64,000 nucleotides of DNA. It comes from Catenovulum sediminis. Its GTDB lineage: Bacteria > Pseudomonadota > Gammaproteobacteria > Enterobacterales > Alteromonadaceae. The position numbers and the translations under genes were made by a program. The DNA lies in contig NZ_CP041661.1 of NCBI RefSeq assembly GCF_007289895.1, forward strand, positions 1 through 64,000, written 5' to 3'. The notes beneath the pieces are model-generated. The model saw only the letters and a list, made by a program, of their open reading frames with translations, made no database searches and was not told where the DNA came from. Shown piece after piece: positions 26,629 to 35,769 of this stretch (within the stretch, counting starts at the first letter, position 1; each line of letters starts with the position of its first letter).

Positions 26629-28356
26629 CTAAAAACTAAACTTATTGCTCTGCATCAGTTGTTTTATTTGTTGTTGTTCAAGCGCGGTATCAAATACATA
26701 CAACTCGTCGACACTGCCTCTAAAGTATTTATTAGGTTCGTGCTCTGCTTCGTAACCAATATTTCGGCCAAGTGCGAGCGGGCGCGAATTTTTTTGAGTT
26801 ATTTTGGTATCGACTTTGGCAAAAGATTTACCATGTGTTTTTTCCAGTTCACCGTCTACATACATAAGCACATGTGTAGAAATATCTGAAGATTCGCCGC
26901 CATACAAAACAACCGCAACATGGTGCCATTGACCATCGCGCAGGTCTTTCGTGCCGACCACTTGGGCATTATAAGTACCAATTCTCAGCGCCCCTAAAGG
27001 CCCATTTTGTGGGTACGGATTAGGTGATATTTGCCAAGCAGAATAAAACTCTTGTGTGCCCCAACTGACAATACCAAACACTTCATGCTTTTCGATATCT
27101 TTTGGTACTTTAACCCAAAAGCTAACGGTTCTGGGCGCATCGCCTGCAATACCGGGAAAGTCTGTTTCTAGCCAATTGTTCATGCCATTAAAAGCAATGG
27201 CTTGTCCAAACACACCAACGGTTTGTGCTATCTCGCCCTGTCCTGCTGTCGTTTCTGGTGTTTTATCATAGGCTGGATATTGTTTACCTGAAATGCCTTT
27301 TCCGTTCGATAAAAAAGCACCCGCTTGCTTATTGCCAAATTGCTTGTCTAATTGCTTGTCTAATTGTTTGCTGTCAAATGACCAGTGCAAATAATCTGAA
27401 TTAGCAACGGATTTACCCGGTAAAGCGCGCATAAATAAGTTGGGGCTGCTTTTAATAAATTCGACTTTTTCATCTAAACTAAATGACAACGCTTGGTTTT
27501 TTCGCAGCATTTTATAAGCTTGCAGCTTTGATGAGCGGGCTTTAACTTCGCCTTCTAAAACATGTACTTGGCTGTCGCCTCTATCGTTTACATCGACTGC
27601 AAACTCAGTGCCTAAATCAATAATTTCAGAGCTGGGTGTATCCACTCTAAAACCGATGGCTTGTGGCGGTACTTTTGCCACCAATTTGCCTTTTTCTAAA
27701 ATCACCAAATCTTGCGAGCGAATATCTAAACGAATCGGTGCTTCGAGCAGTAATATCACCCCATTGCCCATTTTAATTTCACTGTAACCCGCATCCAGTG
27801 AAATTTTACCGCGGTTAATTGATTGGCCCACAACCAAATTATTCACGGCAGAAACAGCGGCGACTTTTGTCACAACCGCCAAATTATTTTGAACAAACAG
27901 AAAACTTGTAATAAAAAAACCAACAACAAATACCGCAACACTTGCAGCCAGTGCGTAGAAAGTACTGAACCAATTACGCGGCTGTTTTTTATACTGATTG
28001 AAGTTGGTAATTTTACCGGTTTCAGACGCCTGTTGAGTTGGCTTATGTTGAATCGGCTTATGCAGAATCGATTTAGGTGCCCTGCCTTGCGTAATAATTT
28101 TATTCATAACAGACGCCGAAAAGCCGGCCTGTTCATCCACACTTTGACTTTGCTGAGATGATTCAATTTCAAAACGGATAAGCCTGTCGTTAGCGATTAA
28201 TTTTGCCAGTTCTTGTTTTACATTCGGGTTGTTTTTACATGCTTCAATAAGCTGTGCTTGTACGTCTTTGCCAGCCAGATAATCGGCAATCAGGCGTTTC
28301 TGTTCTTTGCTGAGTGTTGAAGCTTGCGGGTTGTTATCTTGATCGGATGCACTCAT
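26629..28356 (-). CDS. Membrane FecR-LamG protein, probable anti-sigma factor
   Basis: 575 residues. The cytoplasmic N-terminus (1-130) resembles an anti-sigma region. A single membrane helix lies at about 133-154, a periplasmic FecR domain at about 205-275 (LEKGKLVAKVPPQAIGFRVDTPS; IDLGTEFAVDV), a linker, and a C-terminal LamG/concanavalin-like domain at about 385-565 (TVSFWVKVP; DGQWHHVAVVLYGG; YVDGELEKTHG; RGSVDELYVFD). It overlaps the sigma gene by one base (TAATG type), the standard sigma/anti-sigma coupling. FecR-LamG fusions are best known in Planctomycetes and Verrucomicrobia. The LamG domain may bind a polysaccharide and set sigma activity; that is inference. It ends the galactan operon. 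Confidence 0.88.
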   Translation of the reverse strand: MSASDQDNNPQASTLSKEQKRLIADYLAGKDVQAQLIEACKNNPNVKQELAKLIANDRLIRFEIESSQQSQSVDEQAGFSASVMNKIITQGRAPKSILHKPIQHKPTQQASETGKITNFNQYKKQPRNWFSTFYALAASVAVFVVGFFITSFLFVQNNLAVVTKVAAVSAVNNLVVGQSINRGKISLDAGYSEIKMGNGVILLLEAPIRLDIRSQDLVILEKGKLVAKVPPQAIGFRVDTPSSEIIDLGTEFAVDVNDRGDSQVHVLEGEVKARSSKLQAYKMLRKNQALSFSLDEKVEFIKSSPNLFMRALPGKSVANSDYLHWSFDSKQLDKQLDKQFGNKQAGAFLSNGKGISGKQYPAYDKTPETTAGQGEIAQTVGVFGQAIAFNGMNNWLETDFPGIAGDAPRTVSFWVKVPKDIEKHEVFGIVSWGTQEFYSAWQISPNPYPQNGPLGALRIGTYNAQVVGTKDLRDGQWHHVAVVLYGGESSDISTHVLMYVDGELEKTHGKSFAKVDTKITQKNSRPLALGRNIGYEAEHEPNKYFRGSVDELYVFDTALEQQQIKQLMQSNKFSF

Positions 28357-28955
28357 TATGAATACTCCTTGAGATTATTCTCAATACATTCACGTAATTT
28401 TTGCCGGATGCGAAACATACGCATTGTCATAGCAGAGTGACGTACACCGTGTTTACGCGTCAGTTCGGCGATGCTAAAACCTTCACCATAATGTTCTAAT
28501 ATCAATTGTTTTACTTTATCTGTTAATTTGCTCATGCAATCTTGCAGCGCGTTTACTGAAGCAACTTCGTTATCGGCTGTATAATGTGTGTCTATTTGCT
28601 CGTTTATCATCAATTCAAGTTCGCTATCGCTACCAATTGTTAGCGGTTTTAGCTTTCTGATATGATTTTTAAGTAAGTTTATCGCAATGCCCCGTACCCA
28701 CGCCCCAAAGGGGCGTGATTCGTCAAATTCATTCAGCTTGTTATAGGCCGTTATAAAGGTTTCTTGCGCTAAATCTTCAGCTTCGCTGGTATCATGCAAG
28801 CGCACCCGCAAAGCCGCACGTACTGAGCATTCGTAGCGTTTAACCAAGTGCGAATATGCGTTAGTCTCGCCGCTGCGCACTCGATCAATCAAGTTGATGT
28901 CATCTACGCTGTCCGCTTGTATACCCGCTTGCGCGTTTGCCTTAACTGCCGTCAT
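28356..28955 (-). CDS. ECF-type RNA polymerase sigma factor
   Basis: 199 residues. Region 2 (HLVKRYECSVRAALRVRL; EAEDLAQETFITAYNKL; FGAWVRGIAINLLKNHIRK) and region 4 with helix-turn-helix (SIAELTRKHGVRHSAMTMRMFRIRQKL) are clear; no region 3. It resembles the ECF groups paired with FecR-LamG proteins in the PVC bacteria. It starts five bases after the FAD oxidoreductase stop and is coupled to the anti-sigma gene. It probably activates this operon, and perhaps other glycan genes. Confidence 0.93.
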   Translation of the reverse strand: MTAVKANAQAGIQADSVDDINLIDRVRSGETNAYSHLVKRYECSVRAALRVRLHDTSEAEDLAQETFITAYNKLNEFDESRPFGAWVRGIAINLLKNHIRKLKPLTIGSDSELELMINEQIDTHYTADNEVASVNALQDCMSKLTDKVKQLILEHYGEGFSIAELTRKHGVRHSAMTMRMFRIRQKLRECIENNLKEYS

Positions 28956-28960
28956 GAAAA

Positions 28961-31246
28961 TTAATTCACTTCAATTTCAAATAAGCTTGCTGGCACAGTT
29001 TTGCTTGGGTGCTCTAGTTCAATTATCACTTCTGATACCTCGATTGCTTGCTCAAGTATAATTCGATTAACGGTTTGATAATTGCCTTTCACTTCATGCA
29101 ATATCGTGCCATCTGCAAGCTTAACCTTGTAATTTTTAACACAATAAGGCATTTCATTTTCTGGATGTTCCATTAAAACCGTTTCCAGCGCATGATCGGC
29201 ATCTGTATCAAAGAATAGGATTAATTCTTTAATTGATACAGCTTTTTCCCAGCTAAGACGAATACTTGGCTGCGGGTCGTTTAAATCAGCGACCCAAGCG
29301 TTACTTTTTAACCAGGGTCGTAAATGGCCATTCGCCAGATTATTAACGTTAAATGCAGCAATAGCGGGCGTAAATTTTAAAGCTAAGTTTTGCCCTTTTG
29401 GCCTGCGCTCTGGTGTCCAGAATTCAAATGCTTCAATTCCTGAATTTTCAGGTGCAGTTTGTTTACCTGTATTTGAAACCGCTTTATGTACTTTGTTAAA
29501 AACAGGCATTGTAGCTGTAATTAACTGCGCTGAAAGCGCGATAGATACCTGCTCGTTTGCATAAAACGTGATAAACGCATATTGATCTGCAAGATTAATA
29601 TCAGAAAAATCAAGGTGAATAATTTGCTCGCCGCTTACAAGCTCCACTTCAATCTCTTTTAAATTCTTTTCAGGGGTATAATTTTGCGCTTTGGCACTTA
29701 CACGCAACGCAACTTTTAACTGGGTTGGCCTGCTCGCTTTTACTTTAACAGTCACTTTAGGTACAGCGCCTTTTGTCAGCGGTACAAGTTGGGCGCAGGC
29801 TTGGCTTAAACGCATATATTCACCACTTGGGTAAAATTCAGACAGGTTAAGCTCGCTGCTTGCACTGATTTGTGCAAGTTTAGTTAAACCATTTTGTTTA
29901 TTAAGTGGAATACCGGGTATGCCATGGCCAAATTTGTTTAACCTGTATTGCAAATCAGTCATAAGTTCTGCTGATAACAACTGTTTGGGTGATAATTGTT
30001 TTTCAATACACATTGCCGCCGCAGTGCCAACGGCTTGCCCACCATGCGCACAAGTGATCATCACTCGGGTCGAGCCATATGCCATATGCGTCGCGCTGAT
30101 ATTGCGGCCTGCAAAATAAAGGTTGTCGATATCTTTACTAACAAAACAGCGATAAGGTATTTGATATACGCCTTTTGAATGAAACTGGCTACAGGCGGGT
30201 TGATCGCTGTAAATACCTTCCGATGGGTGAATATCAATCGCCCATCCGCCAAAAGATACCGCATCGTTAAACTCAACTTGTTCAACAATATCCTGCTGTT
30301 TAAGCATATATTCGCCATTAAAACGCCGGCTTTCGCGTTTGCCCGGCACGGTGCCCACCCACTCGAGTGTTAAGTTTTCAACGTCCTCAAACTTGCCACT
30401 ATTTTTTATATAATCCCAAATACCATAAACAATTTTCCACAACTCCCATTTAATATCTTCTGTTTGATAAATCGTGTCATGAATTCCACCGTATTCTATC
30501 CACCAGAATTTTATACCTGAGTCTTTACCTTGGATATTTTTTGAGCGTGGATTAGCGCCAATTTCTTGATGTGTGTAAGCAAATTTAGGCGCGGTGTATT
30601 TAACTGGTTTTTCTAATTTTTTACTGTAGAAAAATAGCGTATGGCCTAACAGTTGATTGTTTGCTTTCACTGGCGCAAGTTGCTCATCAAATTCATCGCG
30701 CGATTCCGCACCAATTCGAAAACTTGCACCGGCATTAAACGCAACTAAACCATCGCCTGTTGCATCGCAAAATAGTTGCGCGTTAATTTTATATTCTGTT
30801 GAGTTTTGGCTACAAAAAGCCTGCACACTGTCTATTGTGCGCTCATTTGATTTGTTTACTTGATACGCAGCGGTATTCAATAACAGCGTAATATTGGTTT
30901 CAGCTATGACTTTATCTAACAAAATCGCATCAAATATAATGGGGTTGCCATCGTTATTCACTTTTAAATTCTCAAGCATGATTTCGTCAATAATGCCGCC
31001 TTCGCGTGACCATCGGTTATTATTGCCCATGTGAGAAGTTGCACCCAATGCCCAAACTCTAACTTCACTCGACGCGTTACCACCTAATACCGGTCTGTCT
31101 TGTATTAATACCACTTTAGTGCCAGCTCTAGCAGCGGCGATAGCAGCGCATACCCCTGCTAAACCGCCACCTGCTACGACAAATTCAGTGGTTAATTCTA
31201 GTGTTTTGTTTTGTCTGGTTTGGGCGCTAAATTGCTCTACTAACAT
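28961..31246 (-). CDS. FAD-dependent oxidoreductase with C-terminal beta domain
   Basis: 761 residues. The Rossmann FAD motif VAGGGLAGVCAAIAAARAG at about 25-43 is followed by PVLGGNASSEVRVWALGA, typical of the FAD_oxidored (PF12831-like) family; CDATGDGLVAFNAGA and LYFAGRNISATHMAYGSTRVM are the second FAD-binding parts. From about residue 480 come beta-rich regions, the last (about 640-760) discoidin-like (SIRLSWEKAVSIKELILFFD). No signal peptide, so cytoplasmic. It overlaps the GH117 stop by seven bases. Substrate unknown; in this operon an oxidation of a galactan-derived sugar is plausible. Confidence 0.9.
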   Translation of the reverse strand: MLVEQFSAQTRQNKTLELTTEFVVAGGGLAGVCAAIAAARAGTKVVLIQDRPVLGGNASSEVRVWALGATSHMGNNNRWSREGGIIDEIMLENLKVNNDGNPIIFDAILLDKVIAETNITLLLNTAAYQVNKSNERTIDSVQAFCSQNSTEYKINAQLFCDATGDGLVAFNAGASFRIGAESRDEFDEQLAPVKANNQLLGHTLFFYSKKLEKPVKYTAPKFAYTHQEIGANPRSKNIQGKDSGIKFWWIEYGGIHDTIYQTEDIKWELWKIVYGIWDYIKNSGKFEDVENLTLEWVGTVPGKRESRRFNGEYMLKQQDIVEQVEFNDAVSFGGWAIDIHPSEGIYSDQPACSQFHSKGVYQIPYRCFVSKDIDNLYFAGRNISATHMAYGSTRVMITCAHGGQAVGTAAAMCIEKQLSPKQLLSAELMTDLQYRLNKFGHGIPGIPLNKQNGLTKLAQISASSELNLSEFYPSGEYMRLSQACAQLVPLTKGAVPKVTVKVKASRPTQLKVALRVSAKAQNYTPEKNLKEIEVELVSGEQIIHLDFSDINLADQYAFITFYANEQVSIALSAQLITATMPVFNKVHKAVSNTGKQTAPENSGIEAFEFWTPERRPKGQNLALKFTPAIAAFNVNNLANGHLRPWLKSNAWVADLNDPQPSIRLSWEKAVSIKELILFFDTDADHALETVLMEHPENEMPYCVKNYKVKLADGTILHEVKGNYQTVNRIILEQAIEVSEVIIELEHPSKTVPASLFEIEVN

Positions 31247-32472
31247 GTTTTTTTACTCTCTCTTGCATTTTGTTCACGCTGCTTTTTTTGTTGCGGGCTG
31301 AGCTTTTGGGCAAAATAAACGCTGGGGTGATGAATCACATCCGTTTCTTTCATATCTTTATTGCCGCCATTTTGCATTAAGTTGCAATCAAATCTGCCTA
31401 AAAAGCTGTGTTTGGTTGTCGGGTCAGTTTTATCGCTAAAGTGTGATATCCCCCAACTAATACCCTGTCCGTTGGCTGTTGTATCGCTATCTAAATTGGT
31501 AAAAGCATCTGGTACAAAAGGCCCTGCGGCAATTGGCATCAACGAGGTGACAGATGCAAGGTGAAAATTAACGCCATCATCCGCATATTGAATGCTGTTG
31601 TTTTCATTGCCGTTTCGAATAGCAAATGCCGCAATCCCTTGTTTAAACAGAAAATAAGTGGTTTCGTGACCGGAATTTAAAATTGGGTTTAGTGGGTGTT
31701 TGTGAAATGGCCCGAGCGGATCGTCCGCGGTCGCTAAACCATTCGCCACCAAATAGTCAGGCCGGTCGCCAAATGCTGATTTGTAATAAAGGTGAATTTT
31801 ACCTTTGTATACCAGCAAGTAAGGATCATGAATTGAAAACTGATCCCAACTCCCCGGCTCGCCATTTTCTACCACGATATGATTACATGGCGTCCAAGGG
31901 CCATCCGGCGAATCGGCATAAGACAAAGTGACCGGACAATGATCACCTTTAATTCCACTGGCTTGCATAAAGGCTTGGTAATACAAATAATATTTACCTT
32001 TCCACACTAAAATGTCCGGTGTCGAAACCGAACGCCAGCCGGGCTGGGGTTTAGCAGGACGAGCAATAGCGCAGCCTTGCTCTTGCCAGACAAATCCATC
32101 TCGACTGGTTGCATACCAAATTTCAGCTAAATCCCAATCTGTCGAAGGGATGCTGTCTGTGCATTTTTCAGCACCTTGAGGTGGTGTTTGTGTATCACGC
32201 TTGGTGTACCACATATAATAAGTATCACCGACAAGAATCACTTTAGACGGATCTCTGCGTGATACTGTGCCATCGTGCCCGTTATAATTAAATCCCACTA
32301 ATTCGGTATATTTAAAGCTGGTAAAAAGTGGGTTATCTTCCGGCCTTGGCGTTAAATAGTTGGCATATAGACGCGACATTGCCTGACTTAGCGCTCTGTC
32401 TGGCTTGGTTTGCGGAATATCCCAAGGAAAACTCCTGTTGTTATTATTATTGCTGTTGTTATTGGTACTCAT
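31240..32472 (-). CDS. GH117 family alpha-1,3-anhydrogalactosidase-like enzyme
   Basis: 410 residues, five-bladed propeller family GH117, whose characterised members release 3,6-anhydro-L-galactose from neoagaro-oligosaccharides. Family blocks: SRRDPSKVIL (Asp74), WYTKRDTQTPP, TDWDLAEIWYATSRDGF, GWRSVSTPDILVW, SIHDPYLLVYKGKIHLYYKS (Asp216), NSGHETTYFLF (His269, Glu270), AAGPFVPDAF. These acidic residues correspond to the GH117 active site. There is no signal peptide, so it is cytoplasmic. The N-terminus has an Asn-rich run (NNNSNNNNNR). It overlaps the symporter by 14 bases and the FAD gene by 7. GH43-like members exist as alternatives, but the match to GH117 is strong. Confidence 0.88.
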   Translation of the reverse strand: MSTNNNSNNNNNRSFPWDIPQTKPDRALSQAMSRLYANYLTPRPEDNPLFTSFKYTELVGFNYNGHDGTVSRRDPSKVILVGDTYYMWYTKRDTQTPPQGAEKCTDSIPSTDWDLAEIWYATSRDGFVWQEQGCAIARPAKPQPGWRSVSTPDILVWKGKYYLYYQAFMQASGIKGDHCPVTLSYADSPDGPWTPCNHIVVENGEPGSWDQFSIHDPYLLVYKGKIHLYYKSAFGDRPDYLVANGLATADDPLGPFHKHPLNPILNSGHETTYFLFKQGIAAFAIRNGNENNSIQYADDGVNFHLASVTSLMPIAAGPFVPDAFTNLDSDTTANGQGISWGISHFSDKTDPTTKHSFLGRFDCNLMQNGGNKDMKETDVIHHPSVYFAQKLSPQQKKQREQNARESKKTC

Positions 32473-34153
32473 ATTTGACCTCAGCTTTCTCTTGCTTGTT
32501 AAACTTCACCAACAAAAACCCACCCAGCGTTATTACGATTAAGGCCATTGCACCAACAACAAATGCCCCTTTTTCAGCCAGCAAGGCTAAACAAAATAAA
32601 ATCAGGCCAGTGACTAAAATGCCAAAACCAATCACTCTGTTACCTTTAGAGTTATCTGCTTCATGCTGCCCAGCATCCTGCTGCTGCGCGACATCTTCTT
32701 TTTGTTGCTGTGATTTTAGGTAGCTTTGATATAACGGCGCGGGTTGCTTTTGGCTGCGATAAATAAGCTCAAATACCGTTAATATTGCAACGGGTGCCAG
32801 CACCCCGAGCAGCATTTCTTGCGCGCGGTTTAACGAAAAGTCGAATAACCAAGGGGTTATAAATTTGAATGTGCCGTTAATGGCCAGCGTTAAAATTGAG
32901 GTGGTTAAAATAGAAAAGCCACGCTGATATTTTGAAAACAACAACCAGATCGGCGGTAAAAATAACGCACCACCAGTTAATGCAGCCATTGTCATTACCA
33001 CTTCAACCACGCCGCCCATATAAGGCACCAGCAGCGCAATCACTATGGTTACCAAACCCAATAAAATGGTTGACAAGCGGCCGACTCTAACTAACGTTTT
33101 TTGATTGGTGTTGGGATAAAATTGTTTAAAAACATCATTGGTAATAACACCCGCCGTAATATTTAACGCCGTATTTATTGAACTTGAAGTGGCGAATATC
33201 ATCCCGCCCAGCATTAAGCCCAGCATGCCAACAGGCAATACCTCTTTACACATTAAAAGGTAAGCACCTTCGTTATCTGAACCGGCTAAATCAGGGTTGA
33301 GCGCGCGATAAACCATAGGCGCAAGCATCCAGATAACCGGGCTAATAAGATAAAGGCCGCCAAACAACCAACCTACGTTTTTTGCATCTTGTGGGGTGGC
33401 AACACAGGTATATCGCTGAATATAAGCCCAGTTTCCGGCAATAAAAAACAGATTGTATAAGGCAAACGCGAAAATAAAGCCCCAAGAATATTCACCGCTG
33501 GTTAATGCAAAAAAGTTTTCAGGTGCTTTGTCGATAAAATTTGCAACACCGCCAATTTCATTCAGCGATAATGGCACAACCACTAAAACAGCTGCAGTTA
33601 ATACCACAAATTGCAATATATCTGTGACGATTACTGCCCATAAACCGCCCACAGCTGTGTAGAGTAAAATAAGCACACCTAAACCAATTATGGTGTTGGT
33701 AATAGGTAAGCCGGTTGAAACTTCCACAATTTTTGCGACTGGGTACAAAAACGTGCCGGTTGAAAAGGTAGCGATTGCCAAAAAGATACTGGTATACACT
33801 TTTTGCACGCGCCGGCCTAAACGTGCTTTAATAAATTCGGCCGCGGTTAATACATTTGTTTTTTGCCATTTTGGCGCAATAAAAAAACCAATCACCAGCC
33901 CCGCAATACACATAGTCCATTGTATTGTTACAGCAACCCAGCCTTGCGAATAAGCAATTGATCCCCAGACAACGAATGTGCCAGCTGAAAAAAAGCTCAT
34001 AAAAAGAGATAACCCACTCATCCACCAAGGCAGCGCACCACCTGCTGAAAAATAGGACTTCATATTTTTACCCGAGCTGGAAAAGCTTAAACCACAGCCC
34101 ACCACCAGCAGGGTAAATATCACTATGACACTAATATCAATACTATTCATCAT
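32459..34153 (-). CDS. Sodium:solute symporter (SSS family)
   Basis: 564 residues with about 14 hydrophobic helices. Family features: the N-terminal FSSSGKNMKSYFSAGGALPWW, the GTFVVWGSIAYSQGW core, and the helix LYTAVGGLWAVIVTDILQF. Such SLC5-like carriers import sugars or sugar acids with Na+. Placed between secreted GH16 and cytoplasmic GH117, it probably brings the oligosaccharide or its products into the cell. It lies 16 bases after GH16. Confidence 0.93.
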   Translation of the reverse strand: MMNSIDISVIVIFTLLVVGCGLSFSSSGKNMKSYFSAGGALPWWMSGLSLFMSFFSAGTFVVWGSIAYSQGWVAVTIQWTMCIAGLVIGFFIAPKWQKTNVLTAAEFIKARLGRRVQKVYTSIFLAIATFSTGTFLYPVAKIVEVSTGLPITNTIIGLGVLILLYTAVGGLWAVIVTDILQFVVLTAAVLVVVPLSLNEIGGVANFIDKAPENFFALTSGEYSWGFIFAFALYNLFFIAGNWAYIQRYTCVATPQDAKNVGWLFGGLYLISPVIWMLAPMVYRALNPDLAGSDNEGAYLLMCKEVLPVGMLGLMLGGMIFATSSSINTALNITAGVITNDVFKQFYPNTNQKTLVRVGRLSTILLGLVTIVIALLVPYMGGVVEVVMTMAALTGGALFLPPIWLLFSKYQRGFSILTTSILTLAINGTFKFITPWLFDFSLNRAQEMLLGVLAPVAILTVFELIYRSQKQPAPLYQSYLKSQQQKEDVAQQQDAGQHEADNSKGNRVIGFGILVTGLILFCLALLAEKGAFVVGAMALIVITLGGFLLVKFNKQEKAEVKYEYQ

Positions 34154-34169
34154 TTAACCCCAATGTGCT

Positions 34170-35495
34170 TTATGGTTTGCGCTGATAATAACGAACCCAA
34201 TCAATTTTCATGCTCGTGCCATCAATTGCATCCGTTACCGGTCCCGCAATATCGGCTTTTAATATTGCTAAGCTGAATAAAATCGTTTGTTCGCTAAAAC
34301 AAACATCATTGCGCATGGTGTGAAATAGCTCGCCATCAAAGTAGAACTTAAAATAGTCTTGATCCCACTCTAATCCGTAGGTGTGATATTCTTGACCAAA
34401 ATTCGCCACTGCTTCAGCTGCTTGATATTTTTTAAGTTCAATCCACGCTTTGCCATTGTGATACTCAAGCACATAGTCTGATATCAAATTACGGTAAATG
34501 CCTTGAGAGTCGCCATACTCTTGCTCCCAACCATTTACAAATTGAATCGCACCAATATTTTTAGGTGTATCCCACTCTAATTGCAGCCATTTTTGACCAT
34601 GTTTTTCAGACACCCAGCGGGTGTTCAACTTGCCGTCTATGGCAAATTCTTCTTTTGATGGAAGCTTGTTAAATACCCCATTAGTCGTTAAATGAGTATC
34701 CGCAGACAGCGCATGATTTAACGGGCTGTTTTGCGGTAAGTCGTCTTTCGCAGACGGATATCCAGCCGATGAAGGTTCAAATACCCTAAATTCAGAAATA
34801 TGAATAGACGCGGGATTCAGCGAAGTTAAACGCACTTTTTTTGCTTTAATCGCTTGTTTTAATTCTATTGTGTGATCGGGCTGCCCTAACAGTGTCCAAT
34901 GTTTTTGGTCGTCACTGTGACTAATTCGACCATTGGGTAAGGTGTATTTGTCTGTCCAGTTATGTACATTAGTATTAATAATATTAGGGTAATGACCTTC
35001 GTTTATATCTATCTCACACGCTTTTTGCCCTTCATCAACCCCTTGTTTTGGCCAGAACCAAAATGAATTATTGGTGCCGTATGCTTCAGCATATTTAAAT
35101 CTTGCTTCAAAATAACCATAACCAAAGGTGCGTTTACTCCAGACATTTCCGGTTGTCCAATCTTGACCACCGCGGGTTTCTTTAATGCTTTTTAAGTGTA
35201 AAACACCCTCTTTCACTTGCGCATTTTCACGCCAGCGACTACTGTAAACCCAAGGGTTTTCCGTTGGGCCATTTTGTGAAATCCAATTTTTATCTAGCTG
35301 TTTATCTGGGTAGTTAAATTCGTCCTGCCAAACGAGTTGCCATTGAGACAAGTCGATACTTTTTTTACCTTTAAATTGAGTCGAACTAGCCGATTGATTG
35401 CCTTGCGTATCTGTATATGTATGTGTATCTGCATATGTGTTAAATCCAAAACCAGCGATAACAACAGCAAACGCCGTCTTTAAATAAAGTTTCAT
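34170..35495 (-). CDS. GH16 glycoside hydrolase with inserted discoidin-like domain
   Basis: 441 residues. Signal peptide about 1-22. GH16 begins at about residue 50 (WQLVWQDEFNYPDKQLDKNW), with VWSKRTFGYGYFEARFKYA and NNSFWFWPK; catalytic motif EIDINE at 161-166 with both Glu and the Asp. GH16 is interrupted at about 192: 196-240 reads like the C-terminal half of an F5/8 type C domain (KAKKVRLTSLN, SIHISEFRVFE) and 255-358 like its N-terminal part (FAIDGKLNTRWVSE; WLQLEWDTPKNIGAIQF; YVLEYHNGKAWIEL). GH16 resumes at 367 (FGQEYHTYGLEWDQDYFKFYFDG). Family activity includes beta-agarase, porphyranase and carrageenase; the operon suggests an agar/porphyran-type galactan. Confidence 0.9.
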   Translation of the reverse strand: MKLYLKTAFAVVIAGFGFNTYADTHTYTDTQGNQSASSTQFKGKKSIDLSQWQLVWQDEFNYPDKQLDKNWISQNGPTENPWVYSSRWRENAQVKEGVLHLKSIKETRGGQDWTTGNVWSKRTFGYGYFEARFKYAEAYGTNNSFWFWPKQGVDEGQKACEIDINEGHYPNIINTNVHNWTDKYTLPNGRISHSDDQKHWTLLGQPDHTIELKQAIKAKKVRLTSLNPASIHISEFRVFEPSSAGYPSAKDDLPQNSPLNHALSADTHLTTNGVFNKLPSKEEFAIDGKLNTRWVSEKHGQKWLQLEWDTPKNIGAIQFVNGWEQEYGDSQGIYRNLISDYVLEYHNGKAWIELKKYQAAEAVANFGQEYHTYGLEWDQDYFKFYFDGELFHTMRNDVCFSEQTILFSLAILKADIAGPVTDAIDGTSMKIDWVRYYQRKP

Positions 35496-35769
35496 ATTTT
35501 TCTCGTTCTCATTAGCCAGTAAATTTATTTATATGCTGTTCATTGTGTTTAACTGCTCAAAGTGACACATAAAAATTTTCGTATTTCTGATAAACCTAAC
35601 CAGGTAAAAATGGAATGGATGAAAATTGAATAGATAAAAATGGTGATAGGTACCGAGCTAAATAGGGCTTGATTGAATTGGAGTTGATGAGCTGTAATAG
35701 TGAGTTGGATTTCAGAAGTTGCAGTCTAGGGAGGGTTCTCAAATCCTTATAGGTCAAGCGTTATATTTT

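Noticed and set aside
31240-32472. GH43 arabinofuranosidase/xylosidase for the 410-residue enzyme.
   Set aside because: The SRRDPSK, GWRSVSTPD, SIHDPY and SGHET blocks agree with GH117 better than with GH43.
35496-35769. Possible small gene or repeat between GH16 and parE.
   Set aside because: Only weak, imperfect AAAATGG-type repeats and no open frame with a start signal.
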